This document shows, piece after piece, positions 27,091 through 33,236 of a stretch of 63,153 bases of DNA; positions within the stretch are counted from its first letter, which is position 1, and the number at the start of each line of letters is the position of its first letter. Where the stretch lies: positions 1-63,153 of the IMG/VR virus record IMGVR_UViG_3300032132_000007. One strand, 5' to 3'. Below the pieces are notes generated by a model. The model saw only the letters and a program-made list of their open reading frames with translations, was not told the origin of the DNA and made no database searches. This DNA comes from a virus. Position numbers and translations under genes: made by a program.

Positions 27091-27341
27091 CAGCGGTCCT
27101 CCTCGTAAGATCTGTCGCTTATGTCGTTGCCGATCAGGTGGTAGTACAGGGCGCTGATCTCCAGCTTCGTGTCACCGTCGGACGCTGTGTCGTAAGCCAA
27201 CACAAGCAGTGCGACCTGCTCGTGTTTCGACCGGTTTCTGATCCGGTCATAAATCTCGAAGATGTTCAGGTTCCACCACCAATTGGACACCTCCCCAGAG
27301 ATGTCATCATCCTGTTCGTTTTCACACTGTGGGCAGCTCAT
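27090..27341 (-). CDS. Hypothetical small protein with N-terminal CxxC
   Basis: 83 residues, start MSCPQCENEQDD preceded by GAGGAGGACAA. A single CPQC pair at the N terminus, then a Trp-rich stretch (NWWWNLNIFEIYDRI) and a helical body (KHEQVALLVLAYDTA). No recognised family. Ends one base into the next gene. Confidence 0.65.
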   Translation of the reverse strand: MSCPQCENEQDDDISGEVSNWWWNLNIFEIYDRIRNRSKHEQVALLVLAYDTASDGDTKLEISALYYHLIGNDISDRSYEEDR

Positions 27342-27350
27342 TTGTCCTCC

Positions 27351-27569
27351 TCAGTTCATTTCTGCAGCGGCACGCCGCTTTGTTTTGACATGCTCTCTGT
27401 ACAACGCCAACGACAACGCCGCCATCGAGCAGAGCGCCATCATCTCTGCCGTAGATAACTCCAGCATCCCTTCATCCGGCTGGGCTGTTATGGTTTTTCC
27501 TACCTTCTCTAATGCTTCTTCCGCTACGTCTGCCATCCCATCGGGGATGAAGTCCAAATAGTCATCCAT
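27351..27569 (-). CDS. Hypothetical small protein
   Basis: 72 residues from MDDYLDFIPDG, which follows GGAGG at seven bases; the upstream Met has no ribosome site. Acidic N terminus, hydrophobic helix MLELSTAEMMALCSMAALSLALY (possibly membrane-associated), basic end KTKRRAAAEMN. Function unknown. Confidence 0.65.
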   Translation of the reverse strand: MDDYLDFIPDGMADVAEEALEKVGKTITAQPDEGMLELSTAEMMALCSMAALSLALYREHVKTKRRAAAEMN

Positions 27570-27864
27570 CTTGATGCCTCCGGAGTTTGAACATTCCGAA
27601 CCGGCGATCGTCATAGCAGTACGCTACGACCAGATCGCCACCAAAACCGGTGCGAGATTCACCGACCACCACTGCCATCTTGTTTGTATAAACACGGTCG
27701 ATGCCGACCGATAACAGGAGAGCTTCAATCACCATGCTCCCGGCACACTCCACGACCACCAGATCCCCGGTCTCGTATTCCACATCATGCAGCGTCACCG
27801 TATCCGGTAACCCATAGTGCATGTCGCACACCACCTCGCCGATCTCGGGATGTCTTTGGTTCAT
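27562..27864 (-). CDS. Hypothetical beta-rich small protein
   Basis: 100 residues from the ATG after GAGGATATTCA. Short alternating hydrophobic strands (DTVTLHDVEYETGDLVVVECAG, KMAVVVGESR, GDLVVAYCYD) suggest a small beta-barrel. Its 3' end overlaps the next gene by eight bases. First gene after the terminator that follows MoxR. Function unknown. Confidence 0.65.
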   Translation of the reverse strand: MNQRHPEIGEVVCDMHYGLPDTVTLHDVEYETGDLVVVECAGSMVIEALLLSVGIDRVYTNKMAVVVGESRTGFGGDLVVAYCYDDRRFGMFKLRRHQDG

Positions 27865-27881
27865 TGAATATCCTCGTGGTT

Positions 27882-27930
27882 GAAAGAAAAGGGGTCGCCC
27901 AGGGAGGCACCACCGAACCCAGGCGACCCC
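27882..27930 (-). terminator. Strong intrinsic terminator after MoxR gene
   Basis: GGGGTCGCC (27891-27899) and GGCGACCCC (27922-27930) form a nine-base-pair stem extended by CCAGGG/ACCC pairs. The minus strand then reads TTTTCTTTC. It lies 12 bases beyond the MoxR stop, so it ends or attenuates the MoxR transcript. Confidence 0.8.
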
Positions 27931-27941
27931 GGCGGCCATAC

Positions 27942-29054
27942 TCACAGTCCGCACAGCTCCCGGACTTCCTCCATCCGTTCCTGGATGTAGGTCGCAGCCT
28001 GTGTGCCACGACCATTCGCACCGGGCAGTGCTTTGACTCGCTCCCGGCAGGATTTGAGCTTTCTCAGTACGCTCAACCGCTGTGCCGAAACATCCAGGTC
28101 GTTCCCGGACTCGTCACAACCATCCATCGCTTCTTGGACTTCGGCAAGGATGGTGTTGATCTCCGACCCCACTGGATTGGCGATCTTTTCCACGATTGCC
28201 TGCACAACGGCAGGATGCTCCACCGGATCGGTCCAGTAGACATACTTGAGACACTCAAGGTGGTGTGGTTCCACCTCGTCGGCGTCGTCCAGATATGCTG
28301 CGGCACGCACCACATCCATTGAGGCACGCAGCCTGCGGTCACCGATCTCGATTCCTTCCTTCTTCAGCAGGTCGAGGATTTCCACGACCGCTTTCCACGC
28401 CGGTTCCGACACATCCAGCTCAGACGCAGCAATGATCGCGTCGTCGATCTCGTCCATTGTCGTGATCGGCTGAATGTCAGGCTGCGTACCCAGCATTAGC
28501 CGACGCCGATTAGCGTCAGACACCGGGCGAACAACCCCACGAATCAGGAACCTGTCGTACAGGGCAGCGGTCGTTTCGTACCCCTCTCCGACCGGCCATT
28601 CATTGCTGGCGGCGAAACACGAACGCATACGGCACTCAACAACATCAGTGCCATTGCGGAACGTCCGCTCGTTCAGCAACTTCAGCAACGTGTTGAGGAG
28701 AGCGGGTGACGCTTTCCAGATTTCATCCAGGAAGATCAGGTCTGCTGTCGGAGCGAACCCCTCGATCTTCCGAACGTAGTTGTCCTTCTTGAACTCGGTC
28801 ACGCTCATTTGTCCGACCAGTTCATCAGGCGGCAGGAACTTGTGCATGAGTGTGCCGAAGTGTTCACAGTCGTCGATTGTCTGTGCGAACGAGTCACACA
28901 GATATGACTTGCCAACGCCGGGAGGCCCGACCAGGCAGACGTTTTGCTCACTGATGAGACCGAGCAGCAGCATTTCGACCTGCTCGTCCCGTTCGACCAG
29001 ACAGCGGGCCAATGTGGTCCGCATCCCGTTGATTCCTGCGGCTGTTGCGTTCAT
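27942..29054 (-). CDS. MoxR-type AAA+ ATPase
   Basis: 370 residues from the ATG after GGAGGTACCAC. Walker A GPPGVGKS at 43-50, Walker B LIFLDE at 106-111, the NERTF motif near 128-132 that is typical of MoxR/RavA ATPases, sensor-1 Asn151 (AASNEWP) and a likely arginine finger at Arg168 (LYDRF). The C-terminal lid domain and a helical tail follow. MoxR ATPases act with VWA proteins as chaperones for complex assembly or cofactor insertion; the VWA gene lies downstream at 25016. What the pair acts on here is unknown. Confidence 0.9.
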   Translation of the reverse strand: MNATAAGINGMRTTLARCLVERDEQVEMLLLGLISEQNVCLVGPPGVGKSYLCDSFAQTIDDCEHFGTLMHKFLPPDELVGQMSVTEFKKDNYVRKIEGFAPTADLIFLDEIWKASPALLNTLLKLLNERTFRNGTDVVECRMRSCFAASNEWPVGEGYETTAALYDRFLIRGVVRPVSDANRRRLMLGTQPDIQPITTMDEIDDAIIAASELDVSEPAWKAVVEILDLLKKEGIEIGDRRLRASMDVVRAAAYLDDADEVEPHHLECLKYVYWTDPVEHPAVVQAIVEKIANPVGSEINTILAEVQEAMDGCDESGNDLDVSAQRLSVLRKLKSCRERVKALPGANGRGTQAATYIQERMEEVRELCGL

Positions 29055-29077
29055 GTGGTACCTCCAAGAAACAAAAA

Positions 29078-29135
29078 GAGCCGGATCGACCACCGACCCG
29101 GCTACCAACCACCCATCCGGCCCTGCTTTTTACAG
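29078..29135 (-). promoter_or_regulatory. Intergenic element C (box plus hairpin with U-tract)
   Basis: Minus strand: CTGTAAAAAGCAGGG then CCGGATGGGTGGTTGG (29135-29105), then AGCCGGGTCG / CGATCCGGCT hairpin (29103-29078) followed by CTTTTTG. Directly upstream of the MoxR ribosome site (GGAGGTACCAC). Confidence 0.7.
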
Positions 29136-29150
29136 AGACTGCCTCTTCAC

Positions 29151-29315
29151 TCAGTCAAATACGTTATTCACGAAAAAATCATGCACGGTTGCTATTGCGG
29201 TTTCCTGCCGCTTCTTTTCGTCCAGTAAATCTGGGTCGTTGGCGACGATGCTCTCGTCGAGCGTGTTGCCGCCTGCCAGTTGCAGTACCATCTCTATCGC
29301 ATCTTCCAATTTCAT
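29151..29315 (-). CDS. Hypothetical small protein (54 aa)
   Basis: 54 residues starting MKLEDAIEMVLQLAGG, preceded by GAGGAGAGAAC at the right spacing. Fully helical and acidic, ending VHDFFVNNVFD. It fills the gap between elements C and D. No recognised family, but the ribosome site and codon use support it. Confidence 0.6.
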   Translation of the reverse strand: MKLEDAIEMVLQLAGGNTLDESIVANDPDLLDEKKRQETAIATVHDFFVNNVFD

Positions 29316-29345
29316 GTTCTCTCCTCTGAGAAACGATCCTCGAAC

Positions 29346-29366
29346 ACCACTCCCTGCTTTTTACAG
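29346..29366 (-). promoter_or_regulatory. Intergenic element D (partial box)
   Basis: Minus strand CTGTAAAAAGCAGGGAGTGG. It matches the 5' half of elements B and C exactly (CTGTAAAAAGCAGGG) but lacks the CCGATGGG part and the hairpin. It lies two bases after the TAG stop of the 29369 gene. Confidence 0.6.
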
Positions 29367-29368
29367 GA

Positions 29369-29602
29369 CTACCAAGCCACACTCAGTGGCCCATAAGAGA
29401 ACAGGAACTCCAGTCTGTTCGCTCCCAGCCAGCCTCCACTGGTCGGACCACAGACGACAAACGGTCCACAGTGACCCGGATCATGGTCCTGGCCTGCTTC
29501 CAGCCCGGAGACCGCTTCTCCGAGGCTTAATGCCCAGCGCCAGCAGTCGCTGGCTCCCGATCCCGTCGTTTTTCGAAGCAGTGCGTACAGTTCTTTCCTC
29601 AT
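29369..29602 (-). CDS. Hypothetical small protein
   Basis: 77 residues from an ATG overlapping the upstream stop (ATATGA). Contains two cysteines and a Gly-rich stretch GHCGPFVVCGPTSGGWLG, perhaps a compact beta-hairpin. A TTG seven codons upstream is a weaker start. No recognised family. Confidence 0.6.
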   Translation of the reverse strand: MRKELYALLRKTTGSGASDCWRWALSLGEAVSGLEAGQDHDPGHCGPFVVCGPTSGGWLGANRLEFLFSYGPLSVAW

Positions 29603-29799
29603 ATGGTCCCTTTCTTTTGCCAATCGTGGTCGTACTCGCCTGTCTGGGCATCGAAAACAGTCTCAAACCGGAGACTGATGTCTCCCGCTTTGACTCTTTC
29701 GACAAGCTTTTTTTCTGCTTCCGGGATCAGTGTGTCGGGGTCCGTGCCGGGAGCAGCCTCGACACTTATCACACTTTCCACGTCAAAGTCATAAATCAT
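29599..29799 (-). CDS. Hypothetical small protein
   Basis: 66 residues, start MIYDFDVESVISV after AGGAGCCACCAC. Predicted beta-alpha-beta layout (VISVEAAPGTDPDTLIPEAEKKLVERVKAG, then DISLRFETVFD). Overlaps both neighbours by four bases. Function unknown. Confidence 0.65.
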   Translation of the reverse strand: MIYDFDVESVISVEAAPGTDPDTLIPEAEKKLVERVKAGDISLRFETVFDAQTGEYDHDWQKKGTI

Positions 29800-30107
29800 G
29801 TGGTGGCTCCTGCCAGTTGCTGTCGGAAATCACTCAGATCGGCCCGGAACGCTGCCATCTGTTCGGCAGAGAAGTCTGCCGTCATGTGCAGGCAGTCTGC
29901 TGTGCAGTTGATCGCTGTTCGCAACCATTTGGTGCGAATTACTGCGGTCGGCTGCCTGCAGAACTTCTCGAACCCTCTGATCGCCTCGATCCGGGAAGGG
30001 AACTCCCCGCACTCTCCCAGTCGGTCGTCACTCAGGTCACTGGCATGGAACTGTCTGCCTGCCAGCGACACTCGGATGCCGTCACGCTCTACAACTGCTT
30101 CTCTCAT
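29796..30107 (-). CDS. Hypothetical small protein
   Basis: 103 residues from the ATG preceded by GGAGGTACCAC, the same 11-base leader as the MoxR gene. Beta start (MREAVVERDGIRVSLAGRQF), then a helical C-terminal half with two cysteines (NCTADCLHM). No recognised family. Preceded by element E. Confidence 0.65.
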   Translation of the reverse strand: MREAVVERDGIRVSLAGRQFHASDLSDDRLGECGEFPSRIEAIRGFEKFCRQPTAVIRTKWLRTAINCTADCLHMTADFSAEQMAAFRADLSDFRQQLAGATT

Positions 30108-30137
30108 GTGGTACCTCCATCTCGCCATAAACCGCTC

Positions 30138-30188
30138 GGATCGACCATCGACCCGCAACAACCATCCATCCGGCCCTTCTGTTTACAC
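30138..30188 (-). promoter_or_regulatory. Intergenic element E (box plus perfect hairpin)
   Basis: Minus strand: GTGTAAACAGAAGGG, CCGGATGGATGG (30188-30161), then the hairpin GGGTCGA-TGG-TCGATCC (30154-30138). The stop codon TAA of the upstream gene lies inside the box. The 17-base hairpin is identical to that of element F. Confidence 0.7.
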
Positions 30189-30413
30189 AGCAGATTCTTC
30201 CGGCACGATGACCGCCCTGAATGCTCCGTAGATTTGGACCCTAAGCTGGCAGCACACCACATGGGTCATGTTTCTTTGCGACCACCCTGGACCGCCATTG
30301 GTCGCTTCACAAATCTCCTCCAGTGCAGAGAGCCAGTCGGTGATTTTGTCCGTGACGGCCTGCTTGCCCTCGGTGTCCCGAAGGTCTTTAAGGTTTTCAA
30401 TGAGTTTGTCCAT
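30183..30413 (-). CDS. Hypothetical small protein
   Basis: 76 residues from MDKLIENLKDLRD after AGGAGCAATCTC; an upstream extension runs through element F. N-terminal helix, then EEICEATNGGPGWSQRN and a hydrophobic strand THVVCCQLRVQIYGAF. Function unknown. Its stop codon is embedded in element E. Confidence 0.65.
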   Translation of the reverse strand: MDKLIENLKDLRDTEGKQAVTDKITDWLSALEEICEATNGGPGWSQRNMTHVVCCQLRVQIYGAFRAVIVPEESAV

Positions 30414-30446
30414 GAGATTGCTCCTGTGAGTAGTTGGGGAAGCAGC

Positions 30447-30498
30447 GGATCGACCATCGACCCGTCGCCAAATACCCATCGGTCCCTGCTGTTCAAAG
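30447..30498 (-). promoter_or_regulatory. Intergenic element F (box plus perfect hairpin)
   Basis: Minus strand: CTTTGAACAGCAGGGA, CCGATGGGTA (30498-30473), then GGGTCGA-TGG-TCGATCC (30463-30447), the same 17 bases as in element E. Directly upstream of the 30413 start. Confidence 0.7.
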
Positions 30499-30633
30499 AG
30501 AAGAACTAGAAGTGTCTGCCCGCCTCACGTTCACCGGGCTGAAAGTCGCGCGCGTTTCCCTTTCTCCGTAATGCCGATACTGCCGCAGTCTTTCGTTCTC
30601 AAGACGGAACGACTCCGCTCTCGTCACGCTCAA
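30493..30633 (-). CDS. Possible small protein (46 aa), weak start
   Basis: An open minus-strand frame ending with a TGA inside element F, as other genes here do. Starts available are TTG at 30633 or GTG at 30627, neither with a convincing ribosome site. The product would be basic and coiled-coil-like (ESFRLENERLRQYRHYGERE) with a Ser-rich end. It fills a gap between elements F and G, which is the main reason to list it. Confidence 0.35.
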   Translation of the reverse strand: MSVTRAESFRLENERLRQYRHYGERETRATFSPVNVRRADTSSSSL

Positions 30634-30675
30634 AGTGCTGGGTCCGAGCAGTGTTCCCCTGGTGTCTGTAAGTAT

Positions 30676-30731
30676 GGCCGGAAATCCGGCCTGGAATCAC
30701 CGTAAACCCATCGGTCCCTACGGTTTACACG
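30676..30731 (-). promoter_or_regulatory. Intergenic element G, first of the minus-strand operon
   Basis: Minus strand: CGTGTAAACCGTAGGGA then CCGATGGGTTTA (30731-30703). GTAAACC and GGTTTAC within it form an inverted repeat. A perfect hairpin GGCCGGA/TCCGGCC follows at 30691-30676. No minus-strand gene lies upstream of it, so it is the best candidate for the promoter of the leftward operon. Confidence 0.65.
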
Positions 30732-30773
30732 CAGGCATTAAATACAGGAACAGTGTCTGTACTTGTTTTTCTC

Positions 30774-30795
30774 TTTACAAAGCAGGGACCGATGG
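30774..30795 (+). promoter_or_regulatory. Intergenic element H, plus-strand copy of the box
   Basis: Plus strand TTTACAAAGCAGGGA then CCGATGG. It shares AGGGACCGATGG with elements F and G but points rightward, about 45 bases from G. It lies about 65 bases upstream of the first rightward gene at 30863. Inversion of the box together with the direction of transcription is the strongest hint that it is a promoter or transcription-start element. Confidence 0.65.
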
Positions 30796-30862
30796 TCTGA
30801 TGTTGTCCGGTCGGCTGCGTTGGTCGGCTGTGGTTTGTTGTTCTGAAGGAGGCACCGACGTG

Positions 30863-31261
30863 ATGAGAGAAAACGAAGTTCTGCGGCGGTTGGCTGCGGG
30901 GAGGCTCAAACGCCGCGAGACGATGTACCGTTGCAAGGCTGCGGGCTATTTGCGGGAAAGACCGGATTCGGTAGACGATGCGGTTCAAGATCTGCTGATG
31001 CTCGATCATCAGCGGTCTGCTTCAATTCCGGACGATCGGCACAGGTTTGTCCGCTGCTGGAATTTGTGGCTAATGCAAGAGCATCGTCGACGTGCAAAGG
31101 AAGAGCGCACCGCCGAAGCCGTGACCACATACGGCGAACTGAAGCGCATCAGGATCCGGGATATCCACCGGGGGTCAGACGGGAAACCGGTACCAGTCCT
31201 GGCGAATGGTCTGCTGCACAGAAACCCGACAACGCCGGACAAATACGCAGAGTACTGCTGA
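30863..31261 (+). CDS. Hypothetical basic protein, possible sigma-like or DNA-binding
   Basis: 132 residues; ATG with an adjacent in-frame GTG (30860), AGGAGG upstream. Highly charged and helical: MRENEVLRRLAAGRLKRRETMYRCKAAGYL, then DAVQDLLMLDHQRSASIPDDRHRFVRCWNLWLMQEHRRR. The middle vaguely recalls sigma region 2-type helices but lacks clear motifs, so I do not assign it. First gene of the short rightward operon behind element H. Confidence 0.6.
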   Translation: MRENEVLRRLAAGRLKRRETMYRCKAAGYLRERPDSVDDAVQDLLMLDHQRSASIPDDRHRFVRCWNLWLMQEHRRRAKEERTAEAVTTYGELKRIRIRDIHRGSDGKPVPVLANGLLHRNPTTPDKYAEYC

Positions 31262-31317
31262 GTGAAACGCGACAGGAACCACCACTTTTCTTTTCTCGAC
31301 ATTGAAGGACAGAAGAC

Positions 31318-31815
31318 ATGAAAACGACACGCAAAACAGCACGTAAAACGGCACGTAAATCCAGCAGCCGGAAACAGACCGCCAGTCAGAAACTGACTGC
31401 GTTTGTGACGAGGATGATTGCGGAATTCGGCGACGACGACGACGCAGCAGAGATGATCCAGACCATTGGAATTCTGCAGGCGGACAGCCCGCCATATGTC
31501 AAGAAATCTGCCAGGATGATTGACCGGGCAGCACGACGACAGACGGACGACTTCGATCTGCTTGAGGACTTGGCGGACGAAGCAGAGGACTGGACAGAAT
31601 CGCCACAGGTCGAGACTCTGCCAGGCGTCTACATCAAGCCTGCTTCAGGGGATTACCCCGCTATGCTGGCAATTCGGAAAACGCTCCGCGGAGCGGTCGG
31701 CGAAGGCAAAGAGACGTGGTGTGGTCCGGCGATCTGTCAGACACTGCTCGACACGATTGCGGACGGCAGTCTTCAGAACACGCTGGACGCAGTCGTGAAG
31801 GCTAACGCAGACTGA
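31318..31815 (+). CDS. Basic-tailed hypothetical protein
   Basis: 165 residues. The N-terminal 25 residues are a Lys/Arg/Thr-rich tail (TRKTARKTARKSSSRK) resembling histone-like tails. The body is acidic and helical (EFGDDDDAAEMIQTIG, DLADEAEDW), followed by a mixed domain with CGPAICQTLL. The tail could bind nucleic acid. No family recognised. It ends 24 bases before a strong terminator. Confidence 0.65.
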   Translation: MKTTRKTARKTARKSSSRKQTASQKLTAFVTRMIAEFGDDDDAAEMIQTIGILQADSPPYVKKSARMIDRAARRQTDDFDLLEDLADEAEDWTESPQVETLPGVYIKPASGDYPAMLAIRKTLRGAVGEGKETWCGPAICQTLLDTIADGSLQNTLDAVVKANAD

Positions 31816-32423
31816 TTGACTGCCAGCATGTGAGACAGCGTCCGGTGCCGCAGTGGTGCCGGACGTTTTTTCATGCGCTGACAGGGAGGCCGACAGGGGC
31901 GCCACAGGTGACGGTAGAGCCGGACAGCTACCCGGACAGCCTACGCCACCAACGGAGCGCCTGCAGGCTCTCTGCATCTCTCACGATACAGGACACAGGG
32001 TCGATCGATCTGCCGGCGTGTCCAGCCGGACCAGTCGCGTCACGCAGCTGGCCCGGCGGATTGCTCCGGGCCGTGGTCCAGTCAGCGATGCAGGCTCACG
32101 GGATGACCGGACAGACGCCGGACCCGCACGAACGCCGATTCCCTTGCCATTGCAGGGGATTTCACGATACAGGCCGGGACTGGTGCTGTAAGAATGTGGA
32201 GGTCACGCGAATCGCGATGGCTTTGCCTTTTATTTACATGAGAAGTCTGAACCCGACCCCCCCGGGCCTCCCGGCCCGGTTCCCCCACAATTAGCCACAC
32301 CCCGTTCATCCCGCTGTTACGTGAACCGTTTCGAGTCAGGAGGCCCGTTCGCCCCCCAACCCGAGGTAGGAGTCGTCTTTTGGATTTGCGTCGTTTTTAG
32401 GTCGATTTGAAGGAGCTGTACCA
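31816..32423. other. Gene-poor region between accessory operon and integration module
   Basis: About 600 bases. The first part holds the terminator at 31839. The rest is rich in GC dinucleotides and short CCGGAC/CAGCC repeats. A perfect inverted repeat CCGGGCC-TCCC-GGCCCGG lies at 32262-32279. A long plus-strand open frame (31830-32294) crosses the terminator, has no ribosome site and looks non-coding. A replication origin or regulatory leader is possible but nothing proves it. Confidence 0.5.
31839..31871 (+). terminator. Intrinsic terminator
   Basis: CGTCCGGTGCC and GGTGCCGGACG form an 11-pair stem (two G-T wobbles) with a five-base loop, then TTTTTT. It lies 24 bases after the stop at 31815. 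Confidence 0.85.
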
Positions 32424-32828
32424 ATGGAGTGTGTCAATCTGCGTGAGGAGTTTGGTGATCGTTACCGTTTGTTTTTTGATGCGAGTGTTCCAGTGAGTGG
32501 TCCTGGTCGTGATACGGGTCGTCGTGATCCGTGGATGATGTGTCTGAGGACGGGTAGTAGGAACGGTCGGTTTGTGGAGTTGTATCCTGGTGGTGGTGGT
32601 CGTTTGCGTGTGGACGTTGATTATCGTGGTCCGACTGTGTCGCGGTTACTGGCGATAGAGGGTGTCGAGTTGGTTCAGGACGGTGACCGGGAGAAGACGT
32701 TGGAGTTTGACGTAGGTTTATTTGGTGATGTGGATGCGGTGTTGAAGTTCCGTCGTAAGCGTCAGTTGAGTGACGAGGAGCGTGCGCGTTTGCGTGCGCA
32801 GATACTTGCGGTGCGTGCTGAGGGGTGA
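32424..32828 (+). CDS. Hypothetical protein next to integrase
   Basis: 134 residues, ATG after GAAGGAGCTGTACCA. Pattern LREEFGDRYRL...DPWMM near the start, then FVELYPGGGGRLRVDVDYRG, VELVQDGDREKTLEFDV and a basic end RRKRQLSDEERARLRAQ. From memory this pattern occurs in short unannotated proteins of Planctomycetota located near mobile elements; I cannot confirm it here. The G/T-rich codon use sets it apart from the rest of the genome together with the next two genes. Confidence 0.7.
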   Translation: MECVNLREEFGDRYRLFFDASVPVSGPGRDTGRRDPWMMCLRTGSRNGRFVELYPGGGGRLRVDVDYRGPTVSRLLAIEGVELVQDGDREKTLEFDVGLFGDVDAVLKFRRKRQLSDEERARLRAQILAVRAEG

Positions 32829-32838
32829 TTGCCGACAA

Positions 32839-32876
32839 GTCGGAATTGTCGGAATCGGCTGTCGGAATGTCGGAAT
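32839..32876. repeat. Iteron-like array of GTCGGAAT
   Basis: Four exact copies of GTCGGAAT start at 32839, 32848, 32861 and 32869. They form two pairs, each followed by CGGCT, so the pair unit repeats with a spacing of about 21-22 bases. The array lies just after the 32424-32828 gene and upstream of the next gene. It fits a binding array for a DNA-binding protein such as a recombination directionality factor, repressor or initiator. Confidence 0.7.
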
Positions 32877-32957
32877 CGGCTGTTCATATCTTTCGCGAAT
32901 GCGGGATATGACGGGGTTTCACTGGTGAATGTGTTTAGATTCGTAAAGGAGTGAGAG

Positions 32958-33236
32958 ATGATCAGTGTGAGTACGAGATTTGAGACGGTGTTCGAGGAGT
33001 GTCCATTTAGTGAGTTGGCGTCGCGGGATCCTGAGAGTCTGGGTGCAGAATCCACGGAGTCGCTTGTGGAGTCGGTGTCTTTGCTCCGAGCGTTGATGGC
33101 GAAGGTTTTCATTGAGGGTATTGGTTTTGCGGCGGACAGTGTTGCTGACGGTGTGGCTTTGGAAGATCTGGGGGAATCGTGCGTCGAGTTGCACGATCAT
33201 CTGACCTCGATTCTGGAAGACTTGAGGAGGGAATGA
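32958..33236 (+). CDS. Hypothetical small acidic helical protein
   Basis: 92 residues, ATG after GGAGTGAGAG. Acidic and helical throughout (TESLVESVSLLRALMAKVFIEG, CVELHDHLTSILEDLRRE). No recognised family. Its stop overlaps the integrase start region (TGATG), so the two are coupled. Shares the G/T-rich codon use of its neighbours. Confidence 0.65.
   Translation: MISVSTRFETVFEECPFSELASRDPESLGAESTESLVESVSLLRALMAKVFIEGIGFAADSVADGVALEDLGESCVELHDHLTSILEDLRRE

Noticed and set aside
16060-30731. FliA-type promoters (TAAA plus GCCGATAA) as the meaning of the intergenic boxes
   Set aside because: The boxes contain TAAA and CCGAT, but the spacing is about 8 bases instead of about 15, so classical sigma-28 geometry is not met. 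A different geometry with the phage sigma factor stays possible.
31830-32294. Plus-strand open frame of 154 codons
   Set aside because: Starts inside a strong terminator hairpin, lacks a ribosome site, and its protein is Pro/Arg/Cys/His-rich with no structural pattern.
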